DNA from: Segatella hominis
GTDB lineage: Bacteria > Bacteroidota > Bacteroidia > Bacteroidales > Bacteroidaceae
DNA: 64,000 bases
Assembly: GCF_019249725.2 (NCBI RefSeq)
Contig: NZ_CP137559.1
Coordinates: 3,041,001-3,105,000, forward strand
Reading direction: 5' to 3'
Shown: piece by piece, positions 24,409 to 33,819 of the stretch
Layout of the letters: each line of letters opens with the position of its first letter
Numbering within the stretch: position 1 is the stretch's first letter
Made by a program: the position numbers and the translations under genes
The notes under the pieces: model-generated
Database searches by the model: none
Told to the model about the DNA's origin: nothing
What the model saw: only the letters and a program-made list of their open reading frames with translations

Positions 24409-26007
24409 TTACCACAATTCTTCAGGCGACAAGTCCTTGTCCTTTCTGCCCATCAGATAGTAATCGGCAAGGAACTGGATATTGGCCTGAGTAATCTTCA
24501 GTCCCTCTTCCTTCACATATCGGCTGGTGAAGATGTTGGCATCAGGAAGCATTCCCTTTTCTATCAGCTTGCAAACAATCTCGTAAGGGAAAGGAAGACC
24601 ATTGCCGGAGATGATATTGAAACTGTCCTCTGCTGCACGCTCGGCATTGTAGTATGGGTTTTCAGGCGAAGCGATGCAATGGGCGGTTCCGAAGCTGATG
24701 TTGATGCCCGTATAAGGACTTCCGTACACGATGATTCCCTTTTCGTATTTCTGAGGGAAACTGATGTTGGAAGGCAGTTCGAAACCGATATTCTTCAGGA
24801 ATTCCTTCATCGTCTTGACATCCTCGATGAACACAAACTTGTCTCCATAGCCATTCTGCTTGAGCAGGTTGTAGTCGTGGATGCTCTTCTTGTGTTTCTG
24901 GACATTTCTTTCAGCCTCTATCTGAGCCTTGTTGTCTTTATAAGTAGGATCGAGGAGAGCACCGGTTTGCCACCAGTCTCCACCAAATCGGAAGAGATTG
25001 CATACGAGCACATTCTCGCCGCTGAGGAAGGAAGAAGCATCCCCAATATTGGTAGATTCCTTGAGCACTCTGATGAGGCTTCCTTCTTCTGCCTTCTCCT
25101 GATTCTCCTTTGAGGTCTTCTCCGGATCATCTTCCTCCTCATACAAATCCTTCAGATAGAAGAATTTCTCATCCTCTTTCATCATTCTGAAGGCTCTGGT
25201 TCCCTTGTAATCGATGTCCGTCCAGAGTTTGTGGGCAGGATGATGCTCGCTGATTTTGGCAAGCCATTCAGCAGAGGTGAGAGCCAGAAGATTGTTGCGA
25301 CTGTTCATCGTGTGCTCTATCTGGATGGAGTAGGCGATGATTTCATTGAAGCCCTGTGGAGAGCGGGCGAGCTTTTCGAGTTCGAACTGCAGGCGCTTGA
25401 GATTGTTGATGTTGAAGAAGCAGTTATAGTGGAACCATGCCAGCACGTCTCTGTATTCCAGGAACTTGTCTTCTGCTGTAGGCAACTCGCAGAGAAATTC
25501 ACGCAGGCGCTCGTTTTCCGGTGCAGTTTCATACTCCTTGTCGAGAAGATTATACACCAGTTTGGCTGCCAGTTCCATCGTACTGAAGAGGAAAGGTACG
25601 GCCTCCTGGATGTAGGCACTCTGCTGGTAATGGTGCCAGCACAGGAACTTGATGTCGGAGATGTTGATCTCGTCCGGATCGTATGGCGCATCATCTACAT
25701 TGAGAGAGTTCTTGACAAACTCCTTTTCGTTCTCATAGAAAGGGATGTATGAACCATATCGCTTCTTGCATTCAGCGGTGAAAGTCTTCCAGATACAAGT
25801 ACCGGAGAGCACGTCCTCAAAATATCCGGCGATGCAGAGGGCGAGCTGCTTGGCATCTTCCACGTCTTTGAACTGATGCGTGAAGCAGGCATCATCGAGG
25901 GCGTGGTATATTTCATTGGATAACTCCGTATAATATTGATCCACTTCATTAGGTTTCTCGTATGGATGCATTGCCATCCATTCTTGAGTGAAAATTATTT
26001 TTTTCAT
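24409..26007 (-). CDS. Uncharacterised Bacteroidota protein, possibly DUF3843
   Basis: This 532-residue protein has no signal peptide or membrane segment. It is rich in aromatic and acidic residues and looks mostly helical. The N-terminal KIIFTQEWMAMHPYEKPNEVDQYY and the middle LALCIAGYFEDVLSGTCIW look conserved. I loosely associate it with the DUF3843 family of Bacteroidota, but I cannot confirm this. A charged stretch (about residues 290-310, EEEDDPEKTSKENQEKAEEG) separates two halves. The later part contains GISFGTAHCIASPENPYYN-like sequence of unknown role. A minus-strand TACCTTTG box at 26034-26041 is its likely promoter. It is not in an obvious operon. Confidence 0.6.
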   Translation of the reverse strand: MKKIIFTQEWMAMHPYEKPNEVDQYYTELSNEIYHALDDACFTHQFKDVEDAKQLALCIAGYFEDVLSGTCIWKTFTAECKKRYGSYIPFYENEKEFVKNSLNVDDAPYDPDEINISDIKFLCWHHYQQSAYIQEAVPFLFSTMELAAKLVYNLLDKEYETAPENERLREFLCELPTAEDKFLEYRDVLAWFHYNCFFNINNLKRLQFELEKLARSPQGFNEIIAYSIQIEHTMNSRNNLLALTSAEWLAKISEHHPAHKLWTDIDYKGTRAFRMMKEDEKFFYLKDLYEEEDDPEKTSKENQEKAEEGSLIRVLKESTNIGDASSFLSGENVLVCNLFRFGGDWWQTGALLDPTYKDNKAQIEAERNVQKHKKSIHDYNLLKQNGYGDKFVFIEDVKTMKEFLKNIGFELPSNISFPQKYEKGIIVYGSPYTGINISFGTAHCIASPENPYYNAERAAEDSFNIISGNGLPFPYEIVCKLIEKGMLPDANIFTSRYVKEEGLKITQANIQFLADYYLMGRKDKDLSPEELW

Positions 26008-26033
26008 ATCATTCGATTGTTTGTTATTTCGTG

Positions 26034-26041
26034 CAAAGGTA
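26034..26041 (-). promoter_or_regulatory. Promoter -7 box of the 532-residue protein gene
   Basis: The minus strand reads TACCTTTG, matching TAnnTTTG, 27 bases before the start codon. The helicase promoter diverges from here. Confidence 0.55.
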
Positions 26042-26084
26042 ATGAAATAATGGAGAAATCTGCAAGAAATTCAAAGTTTTTTCG

Positions 26085-26092
26085 TAACTTTG
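26085..26092 (+). promoter_or_regulatory. DEAD-box helicase promoter -7 box and long leader
   Basis: TAACTTTG matches TAnnTTTG. The transcript would carry a leader of about 130 bases with a GAATTC-type inverted repeat near its 3' end, as is common for cold-responsive RNA helicase genes. Confidence 0.65.
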
Positions 26093-26228
26093 CACCCGAA
26101 TTTAGGCAATCTTAATAAAACTATATGGTTGCCGCAAGCGTTTTAGAAGGATTTTGCACCCTAATTCATGGCTGGGAGGGTGAATTCGGCCTTCTATTTG
26201 ATTATACATGAATTAAGGTTAAAAAGAT

Positions 26229-28166
26229 TTGAAGACATTTGAAGAATTGGGCGTGAGCGAAGAGATTCGCCGTGCCATCGAAGAGCTTGGATTTGAGAAT
26301 CCAATGCCAGTTCAGGAAGAAGTAATCCCATATTTGCTTGGTAATAAGAACGACGTGATTGCGTTGGCGCAGACGGGTACGGGTAAAACCGCATCCTATG
26401 GTATTCCTGTCATCCAGAAAACCGATGCTGATAGCAAGCAGACACAGGCTATCATCCTCAGTCCTACACGTGAGCTCTGCCTCCAGATAGCAGACGATTT
26501 GAACAGTTTTGCCAAGTACATCGACGGTTTGCATATTGCCGCAGTTTATGGCGGTACCGACATCGGAAGCCAGATTCGCACCCTGAAGCATGGTGTGCAG
26601 ATTATCGTGGCTACCCCTGGTCGTCTGCTCGATTTGATTAATCGTGGTGTGGCTCAGTTGGAGCACGTCAATAACGTGGTGCTTGATGAGGCTGACGAGA
26701 TGCTCAACATGGGTTTCTCGGAGAGCATCAATGCCATCTTCGAGAGTGTGCCAGAGGATAGAAACACATTGCTCTTCTCTGCTACCATGAGTAAGGAGAT
26801 TGAGAAGATTGCCCTCAACTATCTGCACGACCACAAGGAAATCGTGGTAGGTTCTCGTAACGAGGGTGCCGAGCACGTGAATCACATCTACTATCTTGTG
26901 AATGCCAAGGACAAGTATCTTGCCTTGAAGCGCATCGTCGATTATTATCCACGCATCTTTGCGATTATCTTCTGCCGCACCAAGCTGGAGACTCAGGATA
27001 TTGCAGATAAGTTGATTAAGGATGGTTATAATGCAGAAGCCCTGCACGGCGACTTGAGTCAGCAGCAGCGTGACCTCACCATGCAGAAGTTCCGCAACCA
27101 TACCGTTCAGTTCCTGGTGGCTACCGATGTGGCTGCCCGTGGTCTTGATGTTGACGATCTGACTCACGTCATCAACTACGGTTTGCCTGACGATGTGGCA
27201 AGTTATACCCACCGAAGCGGTCGTACCGGTCGTGCCGGAAAGAAGGGAACATCCATCTCTATCATCCATACCAGAGAGAAGTTCAAGGTTCGCCAGATTG
27301 AGAAGCAGATAGGTAAGGAGTTCGTGGACGGCGTTTTGCCTACCCCAGAGGAAATCTGCAAGAAGCAGCTCTTCAAGACCATGGACGACATTATGAAGAC
27401 CGATGTGGACGAGGATCAGATTGAACCATACATGGCAGAAATCAACCGCCAGTTTGAGTACATCGACAAGGAGGACATCATCAAGAAGATGGTAACCATC
27501 ACCTTCGGTAAGTTCCTGGATTACTACAAGAATGCTCCAGAGATTGTGAAGCCAGAGAGCGGCAAGGGTTCACGTAGCGGAGAAGGTCGTGGAAGCCGTG
27601 GCGAGCGTGGTAAGGTTTCCAATGGTCGCAGAAAGCATGAGACTGAGGCTGGTTTCAAGCGCCTCTTCATCAATCTGGGTAAGGCGGATGGTTTCTATCC
27701 GGGCGAAATCATGCAGTATCTGAACAAGCACGTGAAGGGTCGCCAGGAGGTGGGTCACATCGACCTGCTGAGTAAGTTTGCCTACATCGAGGTGCCTGAG
27801 GAAGATGCGAAGCGCGTGATGAAGGCTTTGAACGGAACTGAGTATAAGGGCAGAACCGTAAGATGTAATGATGCTGACGAGGAAGGTCATGGCAGAGCAG
27901 CCCGTGGTGGTGGCCGTGATGCTGAGGGCAGAAGTGGTCGTGGCGGTCGTTCTGCAGAGAAGGGTTCCCGTGGGCGCAGAGGTTCTGATGATGCTCGTTC
28001 TGAGCGTGGAGGTCGTGGAAGCCGTGGCGGAAAGAAAACGCGTCGTGAAGAGGAAACAGGCGACTGGCGTCAGTTCTTCCAGAACAATGATAATGTGAAA
28101 TTCAAGGGCGAGGAGCCAAACTTCGAGGAAGAAGGTTGGGCTCGCCGCCGTCCTAAAAAGAAGTAA
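26229..28166 (+). CDS. DEAD-box ATP-dependent RNA helicase
   Basis: This 645-residue protein unwinds RNA in ribosome assembly or cold adaptation. It starts at a TTG giving MKTFEELGVSEEIRRAIEE. Motifs in order are the Q motif (NPMPVQEEVIP), motif I AQTGTGKT, motif Ia PTRELC, motif II VLDEADEM, motif III SAT, motif V ATDVAARGLDV and motif VI HRSGRTGRAG. A DbpA-like RNA-binding domain (about residues 475-545) and an RGG/RGR-rich tail follow, as in CsdA/DeaD-type helicases of Bacteroidota. Arg-Gly repeats in the tail are themselves internally repetitive. It has its own promoter and long leader. Symbol not given because deaD/csdA orthology is uncertain. Confidence 0.95.
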   Translation: MKTFEELGVSEEIRRAIEELGFENPMPVQEEVIPYLLGNKNDVIALAQTGTGKTASYGIPVIQKTDADSKQTQAIILSPTRELCLQIADDLNSFAKYIDGLHIAAVYGGTDIGSQIRTLKHGVQIIVATPGRLLDLINRGVAQLEHVNNVVLDEADEMLNMGFSESINAIFESVPEDRNTLLFSATMSKEIEKIALNYLHDHKEIVVGSRNEGAEHVNHIYYLVNAKDKYLALKRIVDYYPRIFAIIFCRTKLETQDIADKLIKDGYNAEALHGDLSQQQRDLTMQKFRNHTVQFLVATDVAARGLDVDDLTHVINYGLPDDVASYTHRSGRTGRAGKKGTSISIIHTREKFKVRQIEKQIGKEFVDGVLPTPEEICKKQLFKTMDDIMKTDVDEDQIEPYMAEINRQFEYIDKEDIIKKMVTITFGKFLDYYKNAPEIVKPESGKGSRSGEGRGSRGERGKVSNGRRKHETEAGFKRLFINLGKADGFYPGEIMQYLNKHVKGRQEVGHIDLLSKFAYIEVPEEDAKRVMKALNGTEYKGRTVRCNDADEEGHGRAARGGGRDAEGRSGRGGRSAEKGSRGRRGSDDARSERGGRGSRGGKKTRREEETGDWRQFFQNNDNVKFKGEEPNFEEEGWARRRPKKK

Positions 28167-28330
28167 TTTAGGCAGCGATTTATAATAAGATGAAAGTCTG
28201 CATCAAAGGGATGTTTTGATGCAATATCCATATTTGCGGTAAAAATACAGCAATTTCTTTAGCAAATTGCGGTGTTTTTATCGCAATTTTTGTATATTTG
28301 CAGCCGTAAATATCAAATAAGGCAAGAAAT

Positions 28331-28426
28331 ATGGAATTATTGAAGCAACTTTCTGACAGTCTTATCAAGCCTAAAATATTTGTATGTTTTTTGTACGCAG
28401 TTTTAACCCCTAAAAATATTCTGTAA
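28331..28426 (+). CDS. Possible 31-residue leader peptide upstream of the GH2 gene
   Basis: A frame coding MELLKQLSDSLIKPKIFVCF plus 11 residues starts 31 bases after a TATATTTG promoter box (28293-28300). It ends 7 bases before the start of the glycoside hydrolase gene. Placement is that of a leader or upstream peptide, but there is no family support. An imperfect inverted repeat built on TTGCGGTAAAAATAC and GTGTTTTTATCGCAA (about 28236-28285) lies just before the promoter. The rest of the 28167-28433 gap shows nothing else. Confidence 0.3.
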   Translation: MELLKQLSDSLIKPKIFVCFLYAVLTPKNIL

Positions 28427-28433
28427 TAAGTAA

Positions 28434-31220
28434 ATGAAGAAATCTATTCTTATCGCTTGTCTGGGACTAGTAAGTCTTGGCTTGCAAGCACAGAGCATTT
28501 CGCTCGCTGGTGAATGGAATGTAGAGTTGGGAAAGAGCGGTAGTGCTTTTGCCAAGAGTAAGCATGCATCGCAGGGTGAGGTGAAGCGTGCCTTCCTTCC
28601 CGGTACCATCGACACGAACCATCTGGGATTCGCTCCGAAAGATACGATGGAAACAACGCATCTTACGAGGCTCTATGCCTATAAAGGAGCTGCAAGATAT
28701 TCGAGAACAATCAATATCCCGAAGGACTGGAAGAAGAAATCGGCAGAACTCTTCCTGGAACGTACCCGACCGACATGGGTGTATGTGGATGGAGAACTGG
28801 TGGATTCCTGCAATTTCATCTCTACTCCCCAGCGCTATCTTTTGCCAAAGAAGGTGAAGCCGGGCAAGCATTTCCTGGAAATCGTGGTGGATAATGGGAA
28901 AGGTGTGCCAGAGCAGGTTTACGGCTCCAGCCATGCTTATACGGAAGATACGCAGACCAACTGGAATGGAATTATCGGAAGGATTGAACTTCTGCTAGCC
29001 AGCTCAGTAGAGAGCAAATCTGCAGAAACTCTAACAGGAGCAATCCCTAGTAGTTCTGTAGTTTCTTCTACAGTCCTTCAGATGCCTGATTTCGCTAAGG
29101 ATTTCCATATTGAGGGTGCCCACTTCTACGCCAATGGTCATAGGATATTTCTTCGTGGCAAGCATGATGCGGCAGTATGGCCGCTAACGGGACATGTGGA
29201 AATGAGCGTGGAAGGTTGGATGAAGTATCTCGGAATCTGTAAGGAGTATGGCATCAATCATGTGCGCTTCCACTCCTGGTGCCCGCCAGAGGCGGCTTTC
29301 GTGGCAGCTGATAGCTTAGGTATCTATCTCCAGCCGGAATTGCCTTTCTGGGGTTCTTTCGATAAGAAGGATGAGAAACTCATGACCTTCCTGCATCAGG
29401 AGGGCGTGAATATCCTGCGGGAGTACGGTCATCATCCTTCTTTCCGCATGATGGCGCTGGGCAATGAACTCTGGGGCGACATCGACAAGATGAAGGAGTT
29501 TGTGGATGATTTCCGCAAGATTGCGCCCGATAAATACTATACCTTCGGAAGCAATTACTATCTCGGTTATCAGGGAGTAAAAGAGGGAATGGATTACTTC
29601 ACCACTTGCCGCATCGGAGGCGAGGGATGGGGAAAATACAATACCCATACCCGTGGCTCCTTCTCCTTTGCAGACGCCTACGATGGAGGAATGATCAATC
29701 ATTTTCGTCCGAACTCTACGATGAACTTTGATGAAGCTTGCGATAAGGCAGGAATCCCAATCATCTCTCACGAAACAGGCCAGTTTCAGACCTATCCTGA
29801 TTTCAATGAAATCAAGAAGTATAAAGGTGTGCTCTATCCTTATAACCTGGAAGTGTTCCGCAAGCGTCTCGCCGCTGCAGGTATGCTCTCGCAAGCGGAT
29901 GATTTCCACAAGGCATCGGGCTTATGGAGCGTGAAACTCTATAAGGCCGATATAGAGATGGATTTGAGAACCAAGAATATGGCGGGCTTCCAACTGCTCG
30001 ACATTCAGGATTATCCTGGACAGGGTAGTGCCTATGTGGGAATCCTCGATGCTTTTATGGATAGCAAGGGACTTGTCCGGGCTGATGAATGGTCTCAGTG
30101 GTGTTCGCCAGTGGTGCCTTTGTTGGTGACAGACAGATTCTGCTATGAGGAGAATGACACGATGAAGGCGAAGATTCAAATCGCCAATTATGGGGGAGAG
30201 TCTTTGAAGGGCAAGAAAGTGGAATGGAAGTTGGATTATGCCAAGGACGAACGTTATCCAAACGTGTCCAGTGTAGCCGAAACTCTTACTCATTTGAATC
30301 AGCCTTCTCCTTTGGCACAAGGCGAGATAACTATCCATACCGACGAGGAGGGATGGATGGATGTTGGCGAGATCGTTCATAAGATGAAAGTGAAAGCCAA
30401 CGGAATTGACGATGGGGATGGTAAGTGCTTGGACGTGTATGTGGGTTCTCGCAAACTGACCCTCTCCTTGTATATATATGAAGGTGAACTTGATGCGACA
30501 AGATATTCCAATACTTACGACCTTTGGGTTTATACGACCCCAAAGAATATCGACTATCTGAAAAAGCAGGTCGTTATTGCCAAGGATTTGACTTCCGATG
30601 TCGTCAAGAAACTAGAAAAGGGAGCAAAGATACTTTGGTTTCCTACGACATCGAATCATTTCGTGGCTTCGGATGATACTCTTTCGCAAGCCAGCAATGC
30701 CACTCCTTATACGGTTGGCGGTCTCTTCCAAACCGACTATTGGAACTATCGTATGTTCAAGACCATTTGTGAGAACAACAAGAAAAAGGTTTCTCCTGGT
30801 ACATTGGGTATCTTGACTCGTCCTGAGCATCCGCTCTTCCGAGATTTCCCTACGGAGATGCACACTAACTGGCAGTGGTTCCCGGTCATCAAGGAGTCGC
30901 ATCCTTTGGTGCTCGACAACTTCCCGAAGGATTACAAGCCTATCGTTCAAGTCATCGACAACATCGAGCGCAACCATAAGTTGGGGCTTGTAATGGAGTG
31001 GAAAGTAGGCAAGGGCAAGTTGCTCGTTTGCATGAGCGATTTGGAGAAGGCTTCGAAATATCCAGAAGGCAAGGCTTTCTATCAGAGTGTACTGAACTAT
31101 ATGCGCTCTGCCGATTTCAATCCATCTGCAGAAATAACGGTGGCTGAATTGAAGAAGAAACTCGCCGAAAAGCCTCGTCAGGTTTTATTGAAGGAGCTGA
31201 ATAATATCTCGCAATATTAA
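28434..31220 (+). CDS. Glycoside hydrolase family 2-type enzyme
   Basis: This 928-residue exported protein has a signal peptide (MKKSILIACLGLVSLGLQAQ). The N-terminal sugar-binding jelly-roll (about residues 25-185) shows LAGEWNVELG and WVYVDGELV. A TIM barrel follows with FLRGKHDAAVWPLTG and INHVRFHSWCPPEAAF. The acid/base glutamate is in ALGNELWGD and the nucleophile probably in ISHETGQ, the GH2 pattern. A long C-terminal part (about 560-928) is not recognised. It probably acts on diet or host glycans in the periplasm or at the cell surface. Substrate class cannot be set from sequence. No SusC/SusD genes are next to it. Confidence 0.85.
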   Translation: MKKSILIACLGLVSLGLQAQSISLAGEWNVELGKSGSAFAKSKHASQGEVKRAFLPGTIDTNHLGFAPKDTMETTHLTRLYAYKGAARYSRTINIPKDWKKKSAELFLERTRPTWVYVDGELVDSCNFISTPQRYLLPKKVKPGKHFLEIVVDNGKGVPEQVYGSSHAYTEDTQTNWNGIIGRIELLLASSVESKSAETLTGAIPSSSVVSSTVLQMPDFAKDFHIEGAHFYANGHRIFLRGKHDAAVWPLTGHVEMSVEGWMKYLGICKEYGINHVRFHSWCPPEAAFVAADSLGIYLQPELPFWGSFDKKDEKLMTFLHQEGVNILREYGHHPSFRMMALGNELWGDIDKMKEFVDDFRKIAPDKYYTFGSNYYLGYQGVKEGMDYFTTCRIGGEGWGKYNTHTRGSFSFADAYDGGMINHFRPNSTMNFDEACDKAGIPIISHETGQFQTYPDFNEIKKYKGVLYPYNLEVFRKRLAAAGMLSQADDFHKASGLWSVKLYKADIEMDLRTKNMAGFQLLDIQDYPGQGSAYVGILDAFMDSKGLVRADEWSQWCSPVVPLLVTDRFCYEENDTMKAKIQIANYGGESLKGKKVEWKLDYAKDERYPNVSSVAETLTHLNQPSPLAQGEITIHTDEEGWMDVGEIVHKMKVKANGIDDGDGKCLDVYVGSRKLTLSLYIYEGELDATRYSNTYDLWVYTTPKNIDYLKKQVVIAKDLTSDVVKKLEKGAKILWFPTTSNHFVASDDTLSQASNATPYTVGGLFQTDYWNYRMFKTICENNKKKVSPGTLGILTRPEHPLFRDFPTEMHTNWQWFPVIKESHPLVLDNFPKDYKPIVQVIDNIERNHKLGLVMEWKVGKGKLLVCMSDLEKASKYPEGKAFYQSVLNYMRSADFNPSAEITVAELKKKLAEKPRQVLLKELNNISQY

Positions 31221-31307
31221 TAGGAATTCTGTAAGTTGCGAATCTTTAAGATAAAAATAAACTGAAAATCAGCAAGATAATAAGAATAGAAAGATTAAAT
31301 AAAACAA

Positions 31308-31350
31308 GAGCGGAAAGCCAGGAGTTAACAGCTGTTTTTCCGCTCTTTTT
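31308..31350. terminator. Bidirectional terminator after the GH2 gene
   Basis: GAGCGGAAA (31308-31316) pairs with TTTCCGCTC (31337-31345), followed by five T. The loop carries a single AGTTAACAG heptamer-like unit, so it belongs to the hairpin family at 20333 and 24261. Confidence 0.85.
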
Positions 31351-31423
31351 ATATCATCCTGAGACAATTCTTTATCCCAGGATAAACCTCTTTATATCAT
31401 CTCTGTTGATTCAGAGATAGGAT

Positions 31424-33565
31424 TTACTTCGCATTGATCTCCTTCAAGAGACGGTCTGCGTGTCCCCACTTATCCATTAGGTAGAGCACATAGCGAATAT
31501 CTACGCCGATGCAGCGAGCCAGGCGCTTGTCGAAGTTGATGTCTGAGCTGAGGCTATCCCAGTTGCCGTCGAATGCAAGACCTATCAACTCACCCTTGCC
31601 GTTGAACATAGGACTACCAGAGTTACCACCGGTAATATCGTTGTTGGTGAGGAAGCAGAGCTGCATCTTGCCTGTAGTCTTGTCCTGATACTTGCCGAAG
31701 TCTTTCTCAGAGAGGAGTTCGTGCATGATAGGCTCTGCGAAATAATCGATGACCTTATCGCCCTGCTTCATCTTCTCTACGATGCTCTCAGCTGTAGTAT
31801 AGTAGCCTGATGGCTTGCCGCCGAGATCGAAACCGCCCACCTGTCCGTAGCTCAATCGCATGGTGAAGTTGGCGTCGCTATAGTGAGGCATGTCTTCCTC
31901 CATACGGAGCTTGGCAGCGCAGAGATATTTTTCCTGCTCGGCGATGCTGTCGGCAACGGCACCGATTTGCTCCACGAAGTCGGCGTAAATGTCATTCAGA
32001 TCCATACTGTAATTTACACCTGGGTCTTTCTCATATCCCTTCTTGTTGAAGTAGAGCTTGGCACCCTTCTTCATGAGGAGTGACTTCTCCCAGAGATAAT
32101 CTACATATTTCGTATAATCACCTCCAAACTGAGTGTCGATGATGTTGTAGAATTTAGGCAGCCATTTTGCATCAACGTGCTCCTTGTAGTTCTTCAGAAG
32201 GGTAGCGAGCACTTCTTTATCAAGTGCCATATCCCATTCATCTGAGTTGTCCTCAAACTCATGATATTGTTTTTTCTTATTCTTCTCGGAACCCTTCACT
32301 TCCATACCATTCTGAAGCTTGAAAGCACGGGTGTTCAATTCCACGTTACTGCGGCGAGTGAAAGTCTCGGCAAAGTTGGTCCAAGCGTAAGTTACGTCGG
32401 TGCTTTCCTTGTAGAGTTTCTGGAGTTTGTCGAAATCTACCTTGTGGGCGAGGTCGTTTGCTGCTTTGGCTGTATCTTGCCAAGCACGGAGACGAGTCTC
32501 GTACTCACGCTTCATGTTAACGATGCCGATGGAGTCGATGCACTTGTTCATACCGATGGAGTTCTTCCAGTAGTTGGAGCTCTGGGCGTACTTGCTGTCG
32601 TACTTGATGCGCACAGCCTCGTTGGCACGCATGTGCTTCTGCATTACTTCCTGCTTGATGCCGCGTACCTGGGCACGAGGAGCATTTTCTGCGTCACGCA
32701 TCATCTGGATGCCATAGCTGGAGAGGTATCGTTCGGTACTACCAGGATAACCCATGGTCATCGCATAGTCGCCGTCCTTGTAGCCTTGTAGCGAAACTTG
32801 TGCCCAGCGTTTTGGGTGGTATGGCACGTTGTCCTTGCTGTAGGCTGCAGGACCATTGGTCTTAGGGTCGGCATAGATGCGGAATACAGAGAAGTCGCAG
32901 GTCTGGCGAGGCCACATCCAGTTATCTGTGTCACCACCGAACTTACCCATAGACTTTGGTACGGTGAATACGAGACGCAGGTCGGTGAAGTCGCGGTAAG
33001 TAGTAGCGTACCACTTGTTGCCCTCATAGAAAGGCTTGATGCTGACGTGAAGGGTAGAATCGTTCTTCTTCACCTCCTTGCTCATGGCATTCTCCAGAGA
33101 ATCCACAAGCTCGCTTCGTTTCTTGTTGTCGAGCTGCTCATATCCGAGACTCATCATCTTGTCGGTTACGTCTTTCTGGTCAACCATGAAGCTGACGAAC
33201 ATATTCTCGTTTGGCAATTCCTCTGCGTAAGATTTTGCAAAGAAACCATTGAGCATGTAGTCGTGCTCCACAGTAGAGTGGCTTCGGATAGCTTCGAAAC
33301 CGCAATGGTGGTTGGTGAAGACCAATCCGTCTGGAGAAACGACTACGCCAGAGCAATAGCCAGAGAAATTGACTACGGCATTCTTCAAGGCGTTCTCGCC
33401 ATTGTAGAGCTGGTCGTAAGTCATACTGAAGCCTTCGCGCTGCATCATCTCGTACACTGCGTTTGGCAAGTTGTAAATTGTCCACATACCCTCGTCAGCG
33501 TGAGCGGTATTGATTCCGCAGAACGCCATGATAGAGGCGATAAGGACCGTTGCTTTTTTCTTCAT
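31424..33565 (-). CDS. S46 family dipeptidyl-peptidase, DPP7-like
   Basis: This 713-residue periplasmic serine exopeptidase releases dipeptides from oligopeptides, a main route of amino-acid supply in Bacteroidota. A signal peptide ends near Ala-His-Ala-Asp. The histidine is in FTNHHCGFEA (residue 86 or 87) and the serine in TGGNSGSPMFNGKGELIG. Eighteen residues after that serine is Gly (FDGNWD), where Asp/Glu-specific DPP11 has Arg, so DPP7-type specificity for hydrophobic P1 residues is expected; this rests on my recall of the family rule. Length is normal. A minus-strand TAACTTTG box lies at 33597-33604. Confidence 0.94.
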   Translation of the reverse strand: MKKKATVLIASIMAFCGINTAHADEGMWTIYNLPNAVYEMMQREGFSMTYDQLYNGENALKNAVVNFSGYCSGVVVSPDGLVFTNHHCGFEAIRSHSTVEHDYMLNGFFAKSYAEELPNENMFVSFMVDQKDVTDKMMSLGYEQLDNKKRSELVDSLENAMSKEVKKNDSTLHVSIKPFYEGNKWYATTYRDFTDLRLVFTVPKSMGKFGGDTDNWMWPRQTCDFSVFRIYADPKTNGPAAYSKDNVPYHPKRWAQVSLQGYKDGDYAMTMGYPGSTERYLSSYGIQMMRDAENAPRAQVRGIKQEVMQKHMRANEAVRIKYDSKYAQSSNYWKNSIGMNKCIDSIGIVNMKREYETRLRAWQDTAKAANDLAHKVDFDKLQKLYKESTDVTYAWTNFAETFTRRSNVELNTRAFKLQNGMEVKGSEKNKKKQYHEFEDNSDEWDMALDKEVLATLLKNYKEHVDAKWLPKFYNIIDTQFGGDYTKYVDYLWEKSLLMKKGAKLYFNKKGYEKDPGVNYSMDLNDIYADFVEQIGAVADSIAEQEKYLCAAKLRMEEDMPHYSDANFTMRLSYGQVGGFDLGGKPSGYYTTAESIVEKMKQGDKVIDYFAEPIMHELLSEKDFGKYQDKTTGKMQLCFLTNNDITGGNSGSPMFNGKGELIGLAFDGNWDSLSSDINFDKRLARCIGVDIRYVLYLMDKWGHADRLLKEINAK

Positions 33566-33722
33566 TTTATTCTTTGTGTTGTTATTATGTGAATTGCAAA
33601 GTTACGATTTTTCTGCGAGATAACATCAAGTAGAACAGAAAAAAGCGAAAAATTCCATCAAAGTTTCCTTTTTAGAATTATTTCTTTCACTTATACTAGA
33701 AATATTCGATAAAAACGCAATA

Positions 33723-33784
33723 TTTTTCACTTATACATGAAAAAGATTGCAAAAGCAGCGAGTTTTTCTTGTATAAGTGAAAAA
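33723..33784. repeat. 22-bp inverted repeat between fic and the S46 gene
   Basis: TTTTTCACTTATACA...GAAAAA (33723-33744) pairs with its inverse (33763-33784) with one mismatch around an 18-base loop. Another direct copy of TTTCACTTATAC lies near 33687. It could be the fic terminator or an operator upstream of the S46 promoter. Confidence 0.7.
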
Positions 33785-33819
33785 TTAGTGCTATTTTTGC
33801 GCCATAAAAAAGGTGTTTC

